DNA of 64,000 bases from Haliclona indistincta (lineage: Eukaryota > Porifera > Demospongiae > Haplosclerida > Chalinidae): positions 11,412,578 to 11,476,577 of the forward strand of contig OZ024786.1 in the NCBI GenBank assembly GCA_964017065.1. Reading direction: 5' to 3'. Below, one piece after another: positions 40,162-51,612 of this stretch. Position 1 is the first letter of the stretch, and each line of letters opens with the position of its first letter. Position numbers and translations under genes: made by a program. Below the pieces are notes generated by a model. That model made no database searches, was not told where the DNA came from, and saw only the letters and a program-made list of their open reading frames with translations.

Positions 40162-43100
40162 TCAAATATCAAACAGTAGTGGTTCTCTTGCTAACAGCAC
40201 TGGAGAAGAAGACTCATTCGCTTTAAGAGGATATGGAAACTCCAGTACAAACTGATGCTCTCCTCTATGTGAGCCATACACTATTGATGGTGGGGATCCT
40301 AGAGGAGGTCTGTCCTCTTCATCGTCCTCATCTGCTGATATCTGAGGCACTTCTATATACTCTGGTCTATCTCTAAACCCTAGCCTTCTCTTGATCTTCT
40401 TGAGGTTAAATTTCCACCAGAGGTGCGTTGCCATGGTAACAAGACAGGCGACAAAGGACAGACAAACAGAGACAATGGTTGCTGTTTGATAATCTCTTGA
40501 CCCAAGAGAAGCAGTAGTCAGACTAACAGTGCTCAGGAGAAATATGTTGAGAAGATAGAATACTTCAAGTGCACTCAGATATGCTTTTGTATACACACCT
40601 TTTGTGAATAACCAAAATGTTAAAATACCCACTACACTCAAAATGATGATGGAAGCATTGACGACAGCCAATCTTCCTGAAGTGAAGGAAAATGTCACAG
40701 TGAGAGTTAGTCGCACCATCAGAGTCACTCCTGTCCAGAATCTATATTTGTCTTTGTAAGGTCCACCATAAGCATCAAACAGTGGCTTGAACTTAGCCAC
40801 TGGATTCCATCTGTGCTGTGGAATACACTTGTGACTGTATCTCTCCAGCAGTGGAGCACACAACACTAAAACAGGATAAGCAAGTCCAACAATCAAGACA
40901 CCACAGGAGACAACTACCAGTATAAGGTGTTCACTACTGCCATACTCAATGTTCCCATCTACACTCCACACTGTCAGTATACTGTCCTTGCATGGCAGCT
41001 GAGACATGGAAAGAGCATTAGTGACTGTGAGTAGGAGTTTAGTGTAGGACATGAGAAACAGTGTAGCTAGTGCTGGGACAGCATGAGAACCACACAACCT
41101 GCATAGCCACACAGAGTAGCGGCAGCCCACAACAATACCACCCATGAGCAGGAACAGGTAAGCAGGAAAGACAAACTGTAGCCAAGTGTTCCAGTAGCCA
41201 TCCAGTCCATCAAACAAGCACACTTCAATACCCAGATCAAGATTCAGCCATGAGATGAACTGGCTCACCACAGGAATATTAGCATTTGGGAAGAAGAAAG
41301 CTTCATTAAGCTTCACCATATTAGCATAGAACAGTAGTCCATTGATAGTTCCTACAGAGACACTCAAGTTGAGGATCATTAACACAGCCACCAACACTAT
41401 GCCAGCGATGGCAAACACTGGCAACAAGAAAAGATACCAGTTAGAGCAAGTACCACAGCGGTTGGATCCCAGCATGATACTAAGGTGAGGCTGGCATTGT
41501 CCACAGAGTATACCTGTTCTATTAGCCAAACACTGACGATCAGGTGCCATGATGTCAAATGAGACATCAGATTGATTGCAGTAGTCAAAATGACAATTAG
41601 TAGCACCAGTTATACACTGAGTGTTGTTGATGTAGCCAAACCAACCATTACCTGATCTCAAAAAGTTGAAAGGTGTGGCTGACAAATTACATTGGACATT
41701 GCTAGTATCCAAAAATTGCTCACATTCACACTGTCCTTTGATCTCAGTGAAACCAATTGGACATTCTACAATGTCCACTCCAATAGACACGCCCAAGTTT
41801 GGTAGTTTACCATCTACTCTGATATCAACCAGTGCTGATGTTGAGGATGTGTTCTGCAAGAGAATATTGAGATGGAAACATTGAGTGGTTTCATTTTGTC
41901 CATAGTATCGAACTAGTTTTGAATGTTGAGCGGTGACCTTCACGACACCAGGACTGGTACCACCATAGTATCCTACTGTTGCTATGGTTGTGTTGATCTC
42001 TAGTCCTGGATATGTTTGAATATGATGGGTCCTATCAGAGCAGTCTGGTAAGTTGGTGTTGGTGTTACAGAAGCAGACCATGATGGGGTCAGAGGACATG
42101 GAGGAGAGTCTGTCAGTGTTACTGAAATTAAGATATTTCATAAGAGGAGTGTCAAAGTACCAAGAGGTTTCATTAGAATGTCCTATATGTGATACACTGT
42201 GCCGATGATCATCATCATAATATGCATCACAACCCATCAGTATAGCTCCATACATATCACTCCCTCCTAGCCCTGCTCTGTTTCCCGAGAAGATCACTGA
42301 ACTAGAAGCTCCACGAAGATTCATGGTACAATGTGAAAGATGCAGTCGTGAATCGAATAGTGAATTTGGCAGTTGTGAATTGAATAGTGGGTGTATCACA
42401 AGAATTGCTCCGCCATATTTATCAGCAGTGTTGTTGTACAGCAACAACTCACCATATACTACAATGTGGACATTGCTCATGAGTACAATACCAGCTCCCT
42501 GTGTGTTTCTGTTGTTCTGTATCACATTGCGACCACTAAAAAAGAATCCAGTGGTGCTCTTCAAAACAACAATTCCAGTCATGTTATTTTCAGATATTAA
42601 ACAGTTTCTAATTTCACCGCAATTTGATATAATTTTATTCTCCGTTAAACATATTAAATTAAAGTCATCACTTTTATGAATCATGATAACCGACTGATTT
42701 CCTGAGTTGTTTGAGAATGTACAATTGTTGATAGTGTATTCTATGCCACTCACATATAAAATTGCGGTCTCACTTTGACTTCTCTCAATAATACAGTTTT
42801 CCATTGTCAACGATTGCACATAATTAGTTATAGCGAAAGTTTGAGTATAACCATCAAAAAACACGGCACTTTCAATTTGCTTAGTAAGTATCATTCTGGT
42901 GTTCTTAAGGCTGACTTCAGTGCAACAGCCCTTGATACTCACTCCATTCAACGATGGTGTTTCTGTGTGTGTGATAGTTGAGTTCAGTATAGACAATGAT
43001 GAGTGATGTGAGTTGAGGCTTTGGAAATAAATTTCACTAGCTAGAGAACCTTCATTTTCCACCAAGTCGGTGTTCTCAACTGTGATTACTACTCGAGTAG

Positions 43101-44046
43101 TGCCAACAAGGAAATGCATACCTCCAACTGGATCTTGATCAAAAGCATGTCCATGAAAGAAAAGACAGTTGCTTATAGTAAGTGACACATTACCATTACC
43201 AATCATATGTGCTCCCAAACCAGCTCCAGAAATCTGGCCTAGCCCTAATGCATTATTTGATACTGTGTTATGTGAGAGTACCAGATGACTCAATAGTAGT
43301 CTTACTGAACCAAATATAGATTCTTTTTTAAAGTATATGCCTCCTCCAGGTTGTAGAATACTACAACAATTGGTCATATTGGAGTGCGATAGCTCTAGTG
43401 TGTAGCCTGTATTGCTGTGCTGAGTTTCATAGACAATGCCTACTCCACCACCATATACAGATTTGGAGTCACTGTAAGTGCACCATGCTGAATGATAGTA
43501 GGAGCAGTTGGTGATGATAACATTGTCACAGTTATGGACATATAGTCCATATCTTGTCATGTGTTGTATAGAATTCTTGAGAAAGAAAAGATTCACGACA
43601 GTGTCGAAGTACATAACAGCTAGTCCTCCACAGTTGACTACAGTAAGACCTTCAACAGTGATGTTATGAGAGAAAAGAAAGTAGAACCCTCCTCTTCCTC
43701 TGGTGCAGTTGATAATGACAGTAGACTGCATCACAGTCTCCTCAGCTCCTGCTACCGGCCACTGACCTTGTCCCTTCAGAGTCAGATTGTGTACATTCCT
43801 GACTTGTACTTGTTCAAGATCCCCTCTGTCAAAGCTGTGTTCTCCTTCCAAGAAGATGATGGTGGTGTCAGAGGTAAAGAAAAAGTCGGGCTGGGAGATG
43901 TAGTAGTTGAGGTTGTGGCATATCTGGTATGGAGGGCATGACTGCTCAGCATCATTAGCTGTGACATAGTAGACATCAGTGGTTGGGAAAGCAGTGAGAG
44001 GTACAGCCAACAACAGCAGCAACACTAGTCCGCGTGCAGCAGCCAT
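40162..44046 (-). CDS. Beta-helix ectodomain, multi-pass membrane receptor-like protein, copy 3
   Basis: A 1294-codon frame with the same layout as copies 1 and 2: signal peptide (GLVLLLLLAVPLTAFP), beta-helix-like repeats, Cys-rich module, about eight membrane segments, and an acidic tail (DEDDEEDRPPLGSPP). Copy-specific ectodomain features include an extra pair of residues after DRGDLEQVQVRN, loss of the LDDK segment near GGLAVMYF, an inserted NALGLGQ near residue 270, and an extra SLFDSRLHLSH stretch. The membrane half differs from copy 2 at only a few positions. Conserved Cys and many NxS/T sites indicate a glycosylated surface protein. Confidence 0.9.
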   Translation of the reverse strand: MAAARGLVLLLLLAVPLTAFPTTDVYYVTANDAEQSCPPYQICHNLNYYISQPDFFFTSDTTIIFLEGEHSFDRGDLEQVQVRNVHNLTLKGQGQWPVAGAEETVMQSTVIINCTRGRGGFYFLFSHNITVEGLTVVNCGGLAVMYFDTVVNLFFLKNSIQHMTRYGLYVHNCDNVIITNCSYYHSAWCTYSDSKSVYGGGVGIVYETQHSNTGYTLELSHSNMTNCCSILQPGGGIYFKKESIFGSVRLLLSHLVLSHNTVSNNALGLGQISGAGLGAHMIGNGNVSLTISNCLFFHGHAFDQDPVGGMHFLVGTTRVVITVENTDLVENEGSLASEIYFQSLNSHHSSLSILNSTITHTETPSLNGVSIKGCCTEVSLKNTRMILTKQIESAVFFDGYTQTFAITNYVQSLTMENCIIERSQSETAILYVSGIEYTINNCTFSNNSGNQSVIMIHKSDDFNLICLTENKIISNCGEIRNCLISENNMTGIVVLKSTTGFFFSGRNVIQNNRNTQGAGIVLMSNVHIVVYGELLLYNNTADKYGGAILVIHPLFNSQLPNSLFDSRLHLSHCTMNLRGASSSVIFSGNRAGLGGSDMYGAILMGCDAYYDDDHRHSVSHIGHSNETSWYFDTPLMKYLNFSNTDRLSSMSSDPIMVCFCNTNTNLPDCSDRTHHIQTYPGLEINTTIATVGYYGGTSPGVVKVTAQHSKLVRYYGQNETTQCFHLNILLQNTSSTSALVDIRVDGKLPNLGVSIGVDIVECPIGFTEIKGQCECEQFLDTSNVQCNLSATPFNFLRSGNGWFGYINNTQCITGATNCHFDYCNQSDVSFDIMAPDRQCLANRTGILCGQCQPHLSIMLGSNRCGTCSNWYLFLLPVFAIAGIVLVAVLMILNLSVSVGTINGLLFYANMVKLNEAFFFPNANIPVVSQFISWLNLDLGIEVCLFDGLDGYWNTWLQFVFPAYLFLLMGGIVVGCRYSVWLCRLCGSHAVPALATLFLMSYTKLLLTVTNALSMSQLPCKDSILTVWSVDGNIEYGSSEHLILVVVSCGVLIVGLAYPVLVLCAPLLERYSHKCIPQHRWNPVAKFKPLFDAYGGPYKDKYRFWTGVTLMVRLTLTVTFSFTSGRLAVVNASIIILSVVGILTFWLFTKGVYTKAYLSALEVFYLLNIFLLSTVSLTTASLGSRDYQTATIVSVCLSFVACLVTMATHLWWKFNLKKIKRRLGFRDRPEYIEVPQISADEDDEEDRPPLGSPPSIVYGSHRGEHQFVLEFPYPLKANESSSPVLLAREPLLFDI

Positions 44047-45093
44047 CAGCTGGTCAGTAGTGTTCTGGCTTACTGAAAATTTTCAGGCTAGATACCTTTA
44101 TTATGCATGTGTGATGTCACAGGATACCTCATCATGTTTCATATTACTACACACAACAGTAATTTCATACTAATTACCTCAAAGTCAAATTGTCAGAAAT
44201 ATTTAATTACATTCTTTGTCTGTAGCTATGTTGCTGTTTCTTACAACTATGCTTAAATGTGCCAGTTGAAGTGGAAATGTAATTATACTGCAATTCATTA
44301 TTATGTAGGATGACTGCGAATTAAGATGGTGGCTACCGGCTCATGTGTGAAAATGAGTTATCGCACACATCTCTCTCTACTGTTATACATTTCTACTGCA
44401 TTTTAACTATCTCTAAGTGAATCTGAAGTGTAAGCACTTGTAAGAAGTCTCTAAAAGTTGCAGAGACTGCTTGCTTGACGGCCCAGTGTAAATCATGATG
44501 GCGGTTCTCAGAGAGGTGCGGTGGATGCAAAACATATCTCATAATTATTACATGCAACAATAATTTTATACTAATTACATCAAAGTTCATAAGAAATATT
44601 TAATTGCATTCTTCATCTGTAACTCTGTTGCTGTTTTTTATAACTATGCTTAAATATGCCAGTTAAAGTGGAAATATAATTATACTGCAATTCGTTATCA
44701 TTGCCGTAGGGCAGATTTTTGGACCTTTTTGAAGGAATGGGGACACACTGGATAAAAGCACCACAATATAATCTTCATACCTTTAAGTGCAATATTTTAA
44801 TAGGATCCAGCAGAGAAGTTGCAACTTTCACCTTGTTTATGTAGAATAAAAATATTTGTTGTGGGTATTTTTAGTAACCATGCTGCAGCTGCTTCCTTTA
44901 CTTTTATTTGAAGCTTACTAAATAGATTTCTTGCATATTCAGAACATCATGACAAGGTAAGTATACCTTTATTTAGTTGATTTATAGTTATCTTTATCCA
45001 AGAACCTTGTGTACATTCTATAAACAGTACTGCTTGTATAGCTGGCTACCATAATTCTGCCATCATGTCAACAATTCTCTAATGAATCCTTTT
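44047..45093. other. 5' flank of receptor copy 3
   Basis: Duplicated flank with the GATGACTGCGAATTAAGATGG/TGTGAAAATGAGTTATCGCAC repeat (44305-44545), the GGGCAGATTTTTGGACCTTTTT block (44707) and the splice donor before the next HEEADTR relic (ATGACAAG|GTAAG at about 44950). No gene. Confidence 0.5.
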
Positions 45094-45760
45094 CAGTGAC
45101 TATAGTGCAACTCTAGAAATGTCACTATGTGATCATGAAGAAGCAGACACTCGACTTATTGTGCCTTGTTGTTGATGCACTGAATAAAGCACAGAATAAG
45201 TTTTGGTACGTACAGTGGACACAGATGTTGTTGCCAATACTCATTGGAAAGATTTTATTGCTTAAAATGCGGTCTCTTTCTTGCACTATCATACAGCATT
45301 ATCTTACCATCTTTCATGCACTATATATCATACAGTCTTTCTTGCACTATCTTACAGTCTTTCTTGCACTATCTTACAGCCTTTCTTACTTCTTGCAGCA
45401 AGAGTAGCAGTTTTGAGCTCACCAATGAAGCAAGAACGCAAACTATTTTGTCGAAAAAGCCCAATGCTCTATTGCAACATGCAAGGCAAGCTGCTTATCA
45501 GGCTAGTATCTGGGCTACAAGGGAGAAAAGCATAACAGTGGAGGCCTACTCCAGAAGCTTGGGGATGGACTTAAAATGACAGCAGCGCTGCAGCAGTAAT
45601 GGGTGCCTATTTGGATGACACAGTCAATAGCCAGCAAAGCATGCCTTGAACCGGTTAAGTGTGGATGTAAAAGTGAGAAAGGCTATAATTATGGTACCAG
45701 ATGTATACTTGCAAGAAGGCTAACTGGTCATGCACTGAACTTAGTAAATGTGCTTGTATA
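45094..45760 (+). pseudogene. HEEADTR-family pseudogene with C-terminal part (copy d)
   Basis: Part 1 (45094-45260) reads CDHEEADTRLIVP then shifts frame before QWTQMLLP/TDVVANTHW. After the 22-base repeats, a second exon opens at an acceptor (TTACTTCTTGCAG, about 45403). It encodes FELTNEARTQTILSKKPNAL, then LLQHARQAAYQASIWATRE, and later, after stops, EPVKCGCKSEKGYNYGTRC. The LQHA.(R/K)AAYQA and CGCK...C order matches the C-terminal half of the same family. Multiple stops and frameshifts show that it is dead. Confidence 0.7.
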
Positions 45761-46618
45761 AGTTGAACTGAGTCGCAAACTGAAATGCGTTCTTTTCATT
45801 TTGTAACAAGTATAAATTTACAACAACAAAATCATTGCAGGGGATGATTCATTATTTAATAAAATAATTATACCAGTAGAAGTATAAAATCACCATAAAA
45901 GTTGTCAGAATGTACTATGCAGTTGGGTCCTATTAAAAAACTCAAAGCTTAGTACTCAAGGACATGCATGCAGGAAAACGTTTGTGTTTTAGGTCCCCAC
46001 CTTTTTGAAAATCTGCCCTAGTTAAGATGGCAGCTACAACATGTACTCATGTGTGAAAATGACTCAGTTATCGCACATATCTCTACTGTTATACATTTCT
46101 ACTGCATTTTAACTATCTCTATTATTATTAGGAAGAATGAAAGGCAATAAGTGAGACAATGAATACAAGGCATAGTAATGACAGCACACAAATAAATAGT
46201 CTAATGAAAACTTACTTTTAGAACATACTTTCAGAATCAAAGGATTCACACATTAATTTCACACCATCAGTTCCTGGAGCTTTAGTAGAAGTGTTTAGAT
46301 GATGCAATCAAAGCATCAGCGACATCAGCAGGGTCAATATCAATAGAGACTAAGTTGGTCAGAAGGTGTAGGCAGTTCATTTACAGGAGGAAGAATAGAA
46401 TCACTAACTATAAACACAGAATTGAAATACTCAGTATATCAAGTTCCACACCAGCAGAAATAGTGTCTTCTTACTACAGCAGGTATCGGGTTATCTCCTC
46501 CACCATTATAGCTTCCAGCGACTAGTGGTATCAGAACAAGCCATATGCATTTCAGTACATTCTCTAAGAAATTGAGCAAGAAAGTACCTATGTATTACAT
46601 TTATGCAGTTCGCAAATA
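45761..46618. other. Non-coding region after the receptor array
   Basis: Contains the repeat shared with 7300-7575 (45835-46020) and a fragment of the TGTGAAAATGA..TTATCGCACATATCTC repeat (46050-46120). Otherwise AT-rich and without a supported gene. Confidence 0.45.
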
Positions 46619-46774
46619 CAGTGAAACCTGTCTTAAGGACCACTTGTGTAATAAGACCACCTCTATATTAAGACCACAATTTTCGATCATTTTATACATG
46701 ATTTTATATAGGCACTCTCTAATAAGACCACAAATTTTGGTCCCAAGGGTGGTCTTATTAAGCAGGTTTCACTG
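46619..46774. mobile_element. TA-flanked MITE, 156 bp
   Basis: The ends CAGTGAAACCTGTCTTAAGG and its near reverse complement (TTAAGCAGGTTTCACTG) are flanked by TA at 46617-46618 and 46775-46776. The interior has two AATAAGACCAC units. Ends and size fit a Tigger/pogo-type miniature element. Confidence 0.88.
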
Positions 46775-46776
46775 TA

Positions 46777-48276
46777 CTAACAACTACCTCCAACAGGATT
46801 GTGTTATGCACAACAACCTAATGATTATTGTCAAGTTACTACAGTTTTAAAAGGTTATTTATGACACATCCTAATGTGATTACCACATCGCTTGATTGAC
46901 AACTTAGTGTTTTTGTTTTCAAACAAATCGCTTTCATGCTGGATAAGTTTCAGGCTAGTCTAATGACATGCAATTTTACTTGTTTTAATAAACGTATCAA
47001 TTGAAGACAGCTACATGATGCAAGAGGCAAAAGTTAAAAAAAACTAAAAAGTGACGGTAGAGATGACGCTTGTAAAATTAAGGAACAAGACTTACGTAGC
47101 AAGCTTGCAAAAGTATAAGATCAAGGAGTAACACTTGTAAAATCAAAGTATTCCTGTGTATTAGCAGCTTGATCACACATGACATTTACACACTCATTTA
47201 TCTTACAACTGAGACTGCATGGATTATTGTGCTTGATCCAGCATTACTACTTCATCTTGAAAGTTGATGATAAATTTCTAGAACCATGCCCTGTTAGTGT
47301 CGTATAGTATAATTTGAATTGGGTGTACAGTAGTCACTACACTGCAGTCAGTGCATGGAACTATGTTGGGAAAACATAGACTGAAATTTTGAGATCACGT
47401 GAAGACGCGCGCCAAATTTAAGTGTGATGGACCCCTCGCAGAGCCTCGCACATGGCGAAGGAAGACGATCCAGCGATCTGCTCATTCATCTAAGGCTCGC
47501 GCTGATCATTCCATAGATGAATCGCCGATCATGAGCTTGAAGTACGGCGGATTATGCTTGTGACTATGGAGCTACTCAGAGTGCTGCACAGCTAGGTAAG
47601 AATTAACGAGATAGCTCGAAAGGCGTGGTTTGAAGGTTGACACTCCTACGATGTACAAACTGAGACAATGCCTGCAACAGATATTAGACCCTATATATAT
47701 ATATATCACAGTTGTACATGCCCATCTACTGTAGAGGCATTTCTATTGCGTCACACACGGTGAAGCATGCAGTGGGCGTAGCTCATAATGGTGTGCATGA
47801 GGAAATTTATAACCTTGTTTAGTAGAACCTCATTTTTTGATCGAACAAGACTAGTCCAATCACCGTAGACATAATTATACGCAGCCAAGTATGAGTCCTA
47901 TGTTCACTTCATGGGTTACCTGTCATCCTAAACTTTCTCATTTATGTCAGTGTTTTAGACTCCACTGATTGTGGTCAAGCATGTGTACGAGACATTTCTA
48001 GGTTCTCAGGTGCCGGCAATCGATACAAATTCTTGGATTTGGTGTCTAGCTAAGCTATTGGATAGTTTTACTCTGTTCTGAACGAATTTCCTTTTCCTGT
48101 AGTTTGCGCATACAGACAAACAGTACTTTTGTGAGCAGTGTGTTTCAGTGTACACAAGACATTTCTAGGTTCTCAAGTGCAGGAAATCGATGCAGGTTTG
48201 GTGTTTAGCTAAGCTTTTATTCTGTTCCGAACGAATTTCCTTTTCTCGTAGTTTGTGCATACAGTAACCATGACGA
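46777..48276. other. Repeat-rich non-coding stretch
   Basis: It contains a worn relative of the GATGACGCTTGCAAAAGTAAAG minisatellite element (47030-47150) and a short AT run (47694-47706). A tandem duplication of about 130 bases has halves at 47985-48110 and 48151-48265, sharing ACATTTCTAGGTTCTCA and GAACGAATTTCCTTTT. No gene. Confidence 0.45.
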
Positions 48277-48278
48277 TA

Positions 48279-48980
48279 GACAGTATAGTGAAGGAAAGGG
48301 ACTTACACATTAGTGTGTTCATGAATAATTATAACTAATAGGTCAATGATGTGACTGTAGTATAAGGTAATTTTTATTAAAAAAAACAGGTGTGTCCAAA
48401 ATGTGTTCGTTTTCTAGCTTAACAGTGTTTTGTTGATGAGAGTAAGCCATATTTGGTCAGTAACTGAGATAAGTTACAAACAATAATTTAACAAAAATAG
48501 CAACTTTTAATGCTAATAAGGCAACGTTTTCTCTGCACTAAAGCGCTTTTATACTTTAGAAATTTGTCGGTCTGAAAGCTATTATGTCTGTGTATGAGGC
48601 AGAACTCACAAAGTTGTTAGAATAAGTTGTACAGCCTCTGTTTAGTTTAACGATTATTAGATGAGAAAAGTGAGTTTTGTCACCGGAAGTAGAAAAAACT
48701 AGGCATTATTGTAGAAGTACAGTATGATACTGTCTGTTCATTATCAGTTGCAAATACATCTAGACAAGAAAATGGACCAAAATCTCGTCTAAAACTAAAA
48801 CCAGTATTATTAGCGACCACTAATTTTAGTGTGTTTTAGCGAGTGAGGTCATAAACGTTAAATTTAGGTAACACTAAAATTTAACTTTAATGAGATTCAT
48901 TCATGGATTGCACAGGCCTAACTTTCAATGCTGTAATACTTTAGCCAGCTAGGTGATTACCTTTCCTTCACTATACTGTC
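48279..48980. mobile_element. TA-flanked inverted-repeat element, about 700 bp
   Basis: The left end GACAGTATAGTGAAGGAAAG and the right end CTTTCCTTCACTATACTGTC are perfect reverse complements flanked by TA (48277-48278, 48981-48982). The interior is AT-rich and non-coding. Confidence 0.75.
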
Positions 48981-49001
48981 TATGACATGACAAACAGTGT
49001 A

Positions 49002-49144
49002 CAGGAGATTGCAAGTTGCTTGACTGAAAATTTGCTGCTATCTATAGTACAGTATGTTATCTGTAAAATTAGTGTACAGAAACATGCCATGGGCATTTAC
49101 TAAGTAACAGGAAATTGTTTGGTCAAGCAACCTGCAATCTCCTG
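49002..49144. mobile_element. 143 bp MITE, family 1 copy 1
   Basis: The ends CAGGAGATTGCAAGTTGCTT and its reverse partner GCAATCTCCTG are flanked by TA (49000-49001, 49145-49146). The right half (GAAATTGTTTGGTCAAGCAA) is shared with the element at 49361-49502. Confidence 0.85.
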
Positions 49145-49360
49145 TACTCTGGTATTTCTAAGCAATGTGTGTCAAGAACAACGTGACCTGTGCTGTGACG
49201 ATACTTGAAACTGATTGTAGCAAAGTGTTATTTCAGTAGATGCAAAGTACATGTGCATATAAAGAAGTGTGATCAATCTGTGTTCTTGAATGGTGATATG
49301 TGTGTAATTCATGTATTATTGGTGTTTGGTGGTATTTGTTTGTACAGGAAATTTCAGCTA

Positions 49361-49502
49361 CAGGGTTTTGCAGGTTTCTTGACCAAACAATTTCCAGCTA
49401 GCGCATGCGCATAGTGTGTTTTTGTATACAATTTGTACAGAAAACGTACTGGGCGCATGCGCTAGCAGTAAATTGTTTGGTCAAGCAACCTGCAAAACCC
49501 TG
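49361..49502. mobile_element. 142 bp hairpin MITE, family 1 copy 2
   Basis: The ends CAGGGTTTTGCAGG and CCTGCAAAACCCTG are flanked by TA (49359-49360, 49503-49504). About 50 bases per arm pair, including CTAGCGCATGCGC. It is related to the copy 217 bases upstream through the TTGTTTGGTCAAGCAACCTG segment. Confidence 0.88.
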
Positions 49503-49504
49503 TA

Positions 49505-50466
49505 TCTTGAAATCTTTGTCTAATGTCTGATGTTCAATACTGTATTTTATCTACTTAACACGTTAACTAGCAAGTGAGCCCAAGGAAGAATAAAGCAGAT
49601 TGTTCCTTTTTATGATTGCAAAAATGGAACAAACCTCCTGTCTAGTGTTGCGGAATTATAGAATGCTCTTGTTCATGAAAATAGTGTATCCTGTGCAACT
49701 GTCAGATATATCAAATTTTGAAAATTAAAGATAACAGCAAGGACTGACTCTATCTAGAGAGGGTGTCCTCTGGTCAGGGGTTTATTATACATTATGGGAA
49801 ATGTGTTTGGGATTCAGTAAGTGTCCATTATAGAGGGATGAGGTGTGTCTGCTAAGAGGGGTTTCACTGTATTTTGTAAGCATCTAGTGTCCACATTAGA
49901 GAGGGTGTCCTTAGTTCAGGGGTGAAGCTTACGTGTACAGTTAAATTATTCCATACGTGTAGGATGGTTATCATCATGTGATGAACAGACTAAGTATGGT
50001 CCCGCCAAAGCGTCTATAGTATATTTTTCTCAGGCATCTCCCTTTTGACTGTAAAGGAAATCTCATGTGTAGGATCAATGTCTGTGTTGGGCGTAACACA
50101 ATCCTATACCTATCCTACATGATCAATTGATTCTGATCCAATAGTTGTCATCAACTCCTACTGGCACATAGTGAGCCAAATGTGTGTGTGTAGGAATGCT
50201 GCTCACATTAGTGGTTGCTATGGAATGTTGTGCCTTTGATGTTGATTGCTAGAATGGAAACCTCCTTAGCGTTTGTGTAATATTTACTTCACTGACGATT
50301 AGTCTGAGATTTCTCATTTCCAAACAATTTTATAAGCACTCTACCTAGACTGGACTGGAGAGTTTTTTGCCTAATGTGTAAAGGCAACGCTTTAGTAAGC
50401 TTTCCATATTCACCTTTGTACAAGAACATTGGAACCATTGTCTGTATGGACCCTATACTTATAGTA
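49505..50466. other. Non-coding stretch with MITE remnants
   Basis: At 49755-49935 a remnant reads AGAGAGGGTGTCCTCTGGTC ... AGGGGTTTCACTGTA, matching 17640-17740 in reverse. No gene. Confidence 0.4.
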
Positions 50467-50772
50467 TAGACCCATTGCATGATACGTAGCGATGACGCGA
50501 GGTGTGAAGGGTGTGACTTCCTAGCTTAGCAACAGACTTACGGTTTTGTTATTATGCTATCGCCGCCATCTTAGGGGTCAAGCTGATTGTGTGGAGTTTA
50601 TAACTAGCGACTGAATGACTTCCTTGTCCCGTACACGTGGATTCAGTTGACCCCGAGTGACCCCTAAGATGGCGGCGATAGCAACCGTAACGTAATAACA
50701 AAACCGTATGTATGTTTCTATGCTAGGAATTCACACCTCACGTCATTGCTTACGTAAAATGCAATGAGTCTA
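50467..50772. mobile_element. Palindromic MITE, 306 bp
   Basis: The ends TAGACCCATTGCATGATACG and its partner TGCAATGAGTCTA are flanked by TA. The arms include TATCGCCGCCATCTTAGGGG and the reverse complement CCCCTAAGATGGCGGCGATA-like segment. Non-coding. Confidence 0.8.
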
Positions 50773-51612
50773 TATTATCAGTCATGCATCCCCAGTAGTT
50801 GAAAATAACCACAACTGTGGTCAATGTGTCACTGTGGTTCTTGGGGTCATTTAGTGCCGCATGACTAGGCTCTCAGTATGGAAAATGCTTAAGTCAGTCT
50901 GTCAATCAGTCAACCAAAACAAAAACAGCAAAATTTACTCATTTTTGCTGCACTGTCTTGAGACTTTTAATCTTAGAAAATCGCTTGTTTCTCGTATACG
51001 GGTGCCCACTAGTGAACAAGTTTAATGGTGGTTATATGTCATACCTTGATTTTGAGTTGCTTCTCACGATAAGAGTCATTATTTTTGTTTTGAGGGATCA
51101 GAGTTTTAGTGAACAAACTGCACAGCTAGTGCAAAGATTGAAATAGATAGACAGTATAGTATAGACTGGCTGACAGTTTGACGCTAGTATTGTGAGCTGA
51201 GGAGAAGAAATAAGGCTTCTTTCTCCCTTTCTGTCCACCCCTTCTAGCGTTTGGGTACATGCCCTGAACCTTGTACCAGGCTGTCACTGCATTGCACTGT
51301 TTGCGCAGGACGAACAAGGAATTAGAAAAGAATTTGGCTCTGTCCATACATGTATAAAGCCATACGTGTTTGTCATGGTACGTAATTGAGTATTGTAGAT
51401 TTATTTGTTACTGTTCAGATTTCATGGATGTTTTTAAATTGTGTCACTTTACTGTAGATTCATTATTTTTAGTGTTTGATTGTTGCACCGTCATGATGTG
51501 TACGCACAATGTATGAGTACGTTATAACAAAATCTTACTTTGAAAAAAGTCGATTTTGTAATCAATTGATGGGTACAGCTTACGTGACACGCTGATTTTG
51601 TTTATTTCTTAA

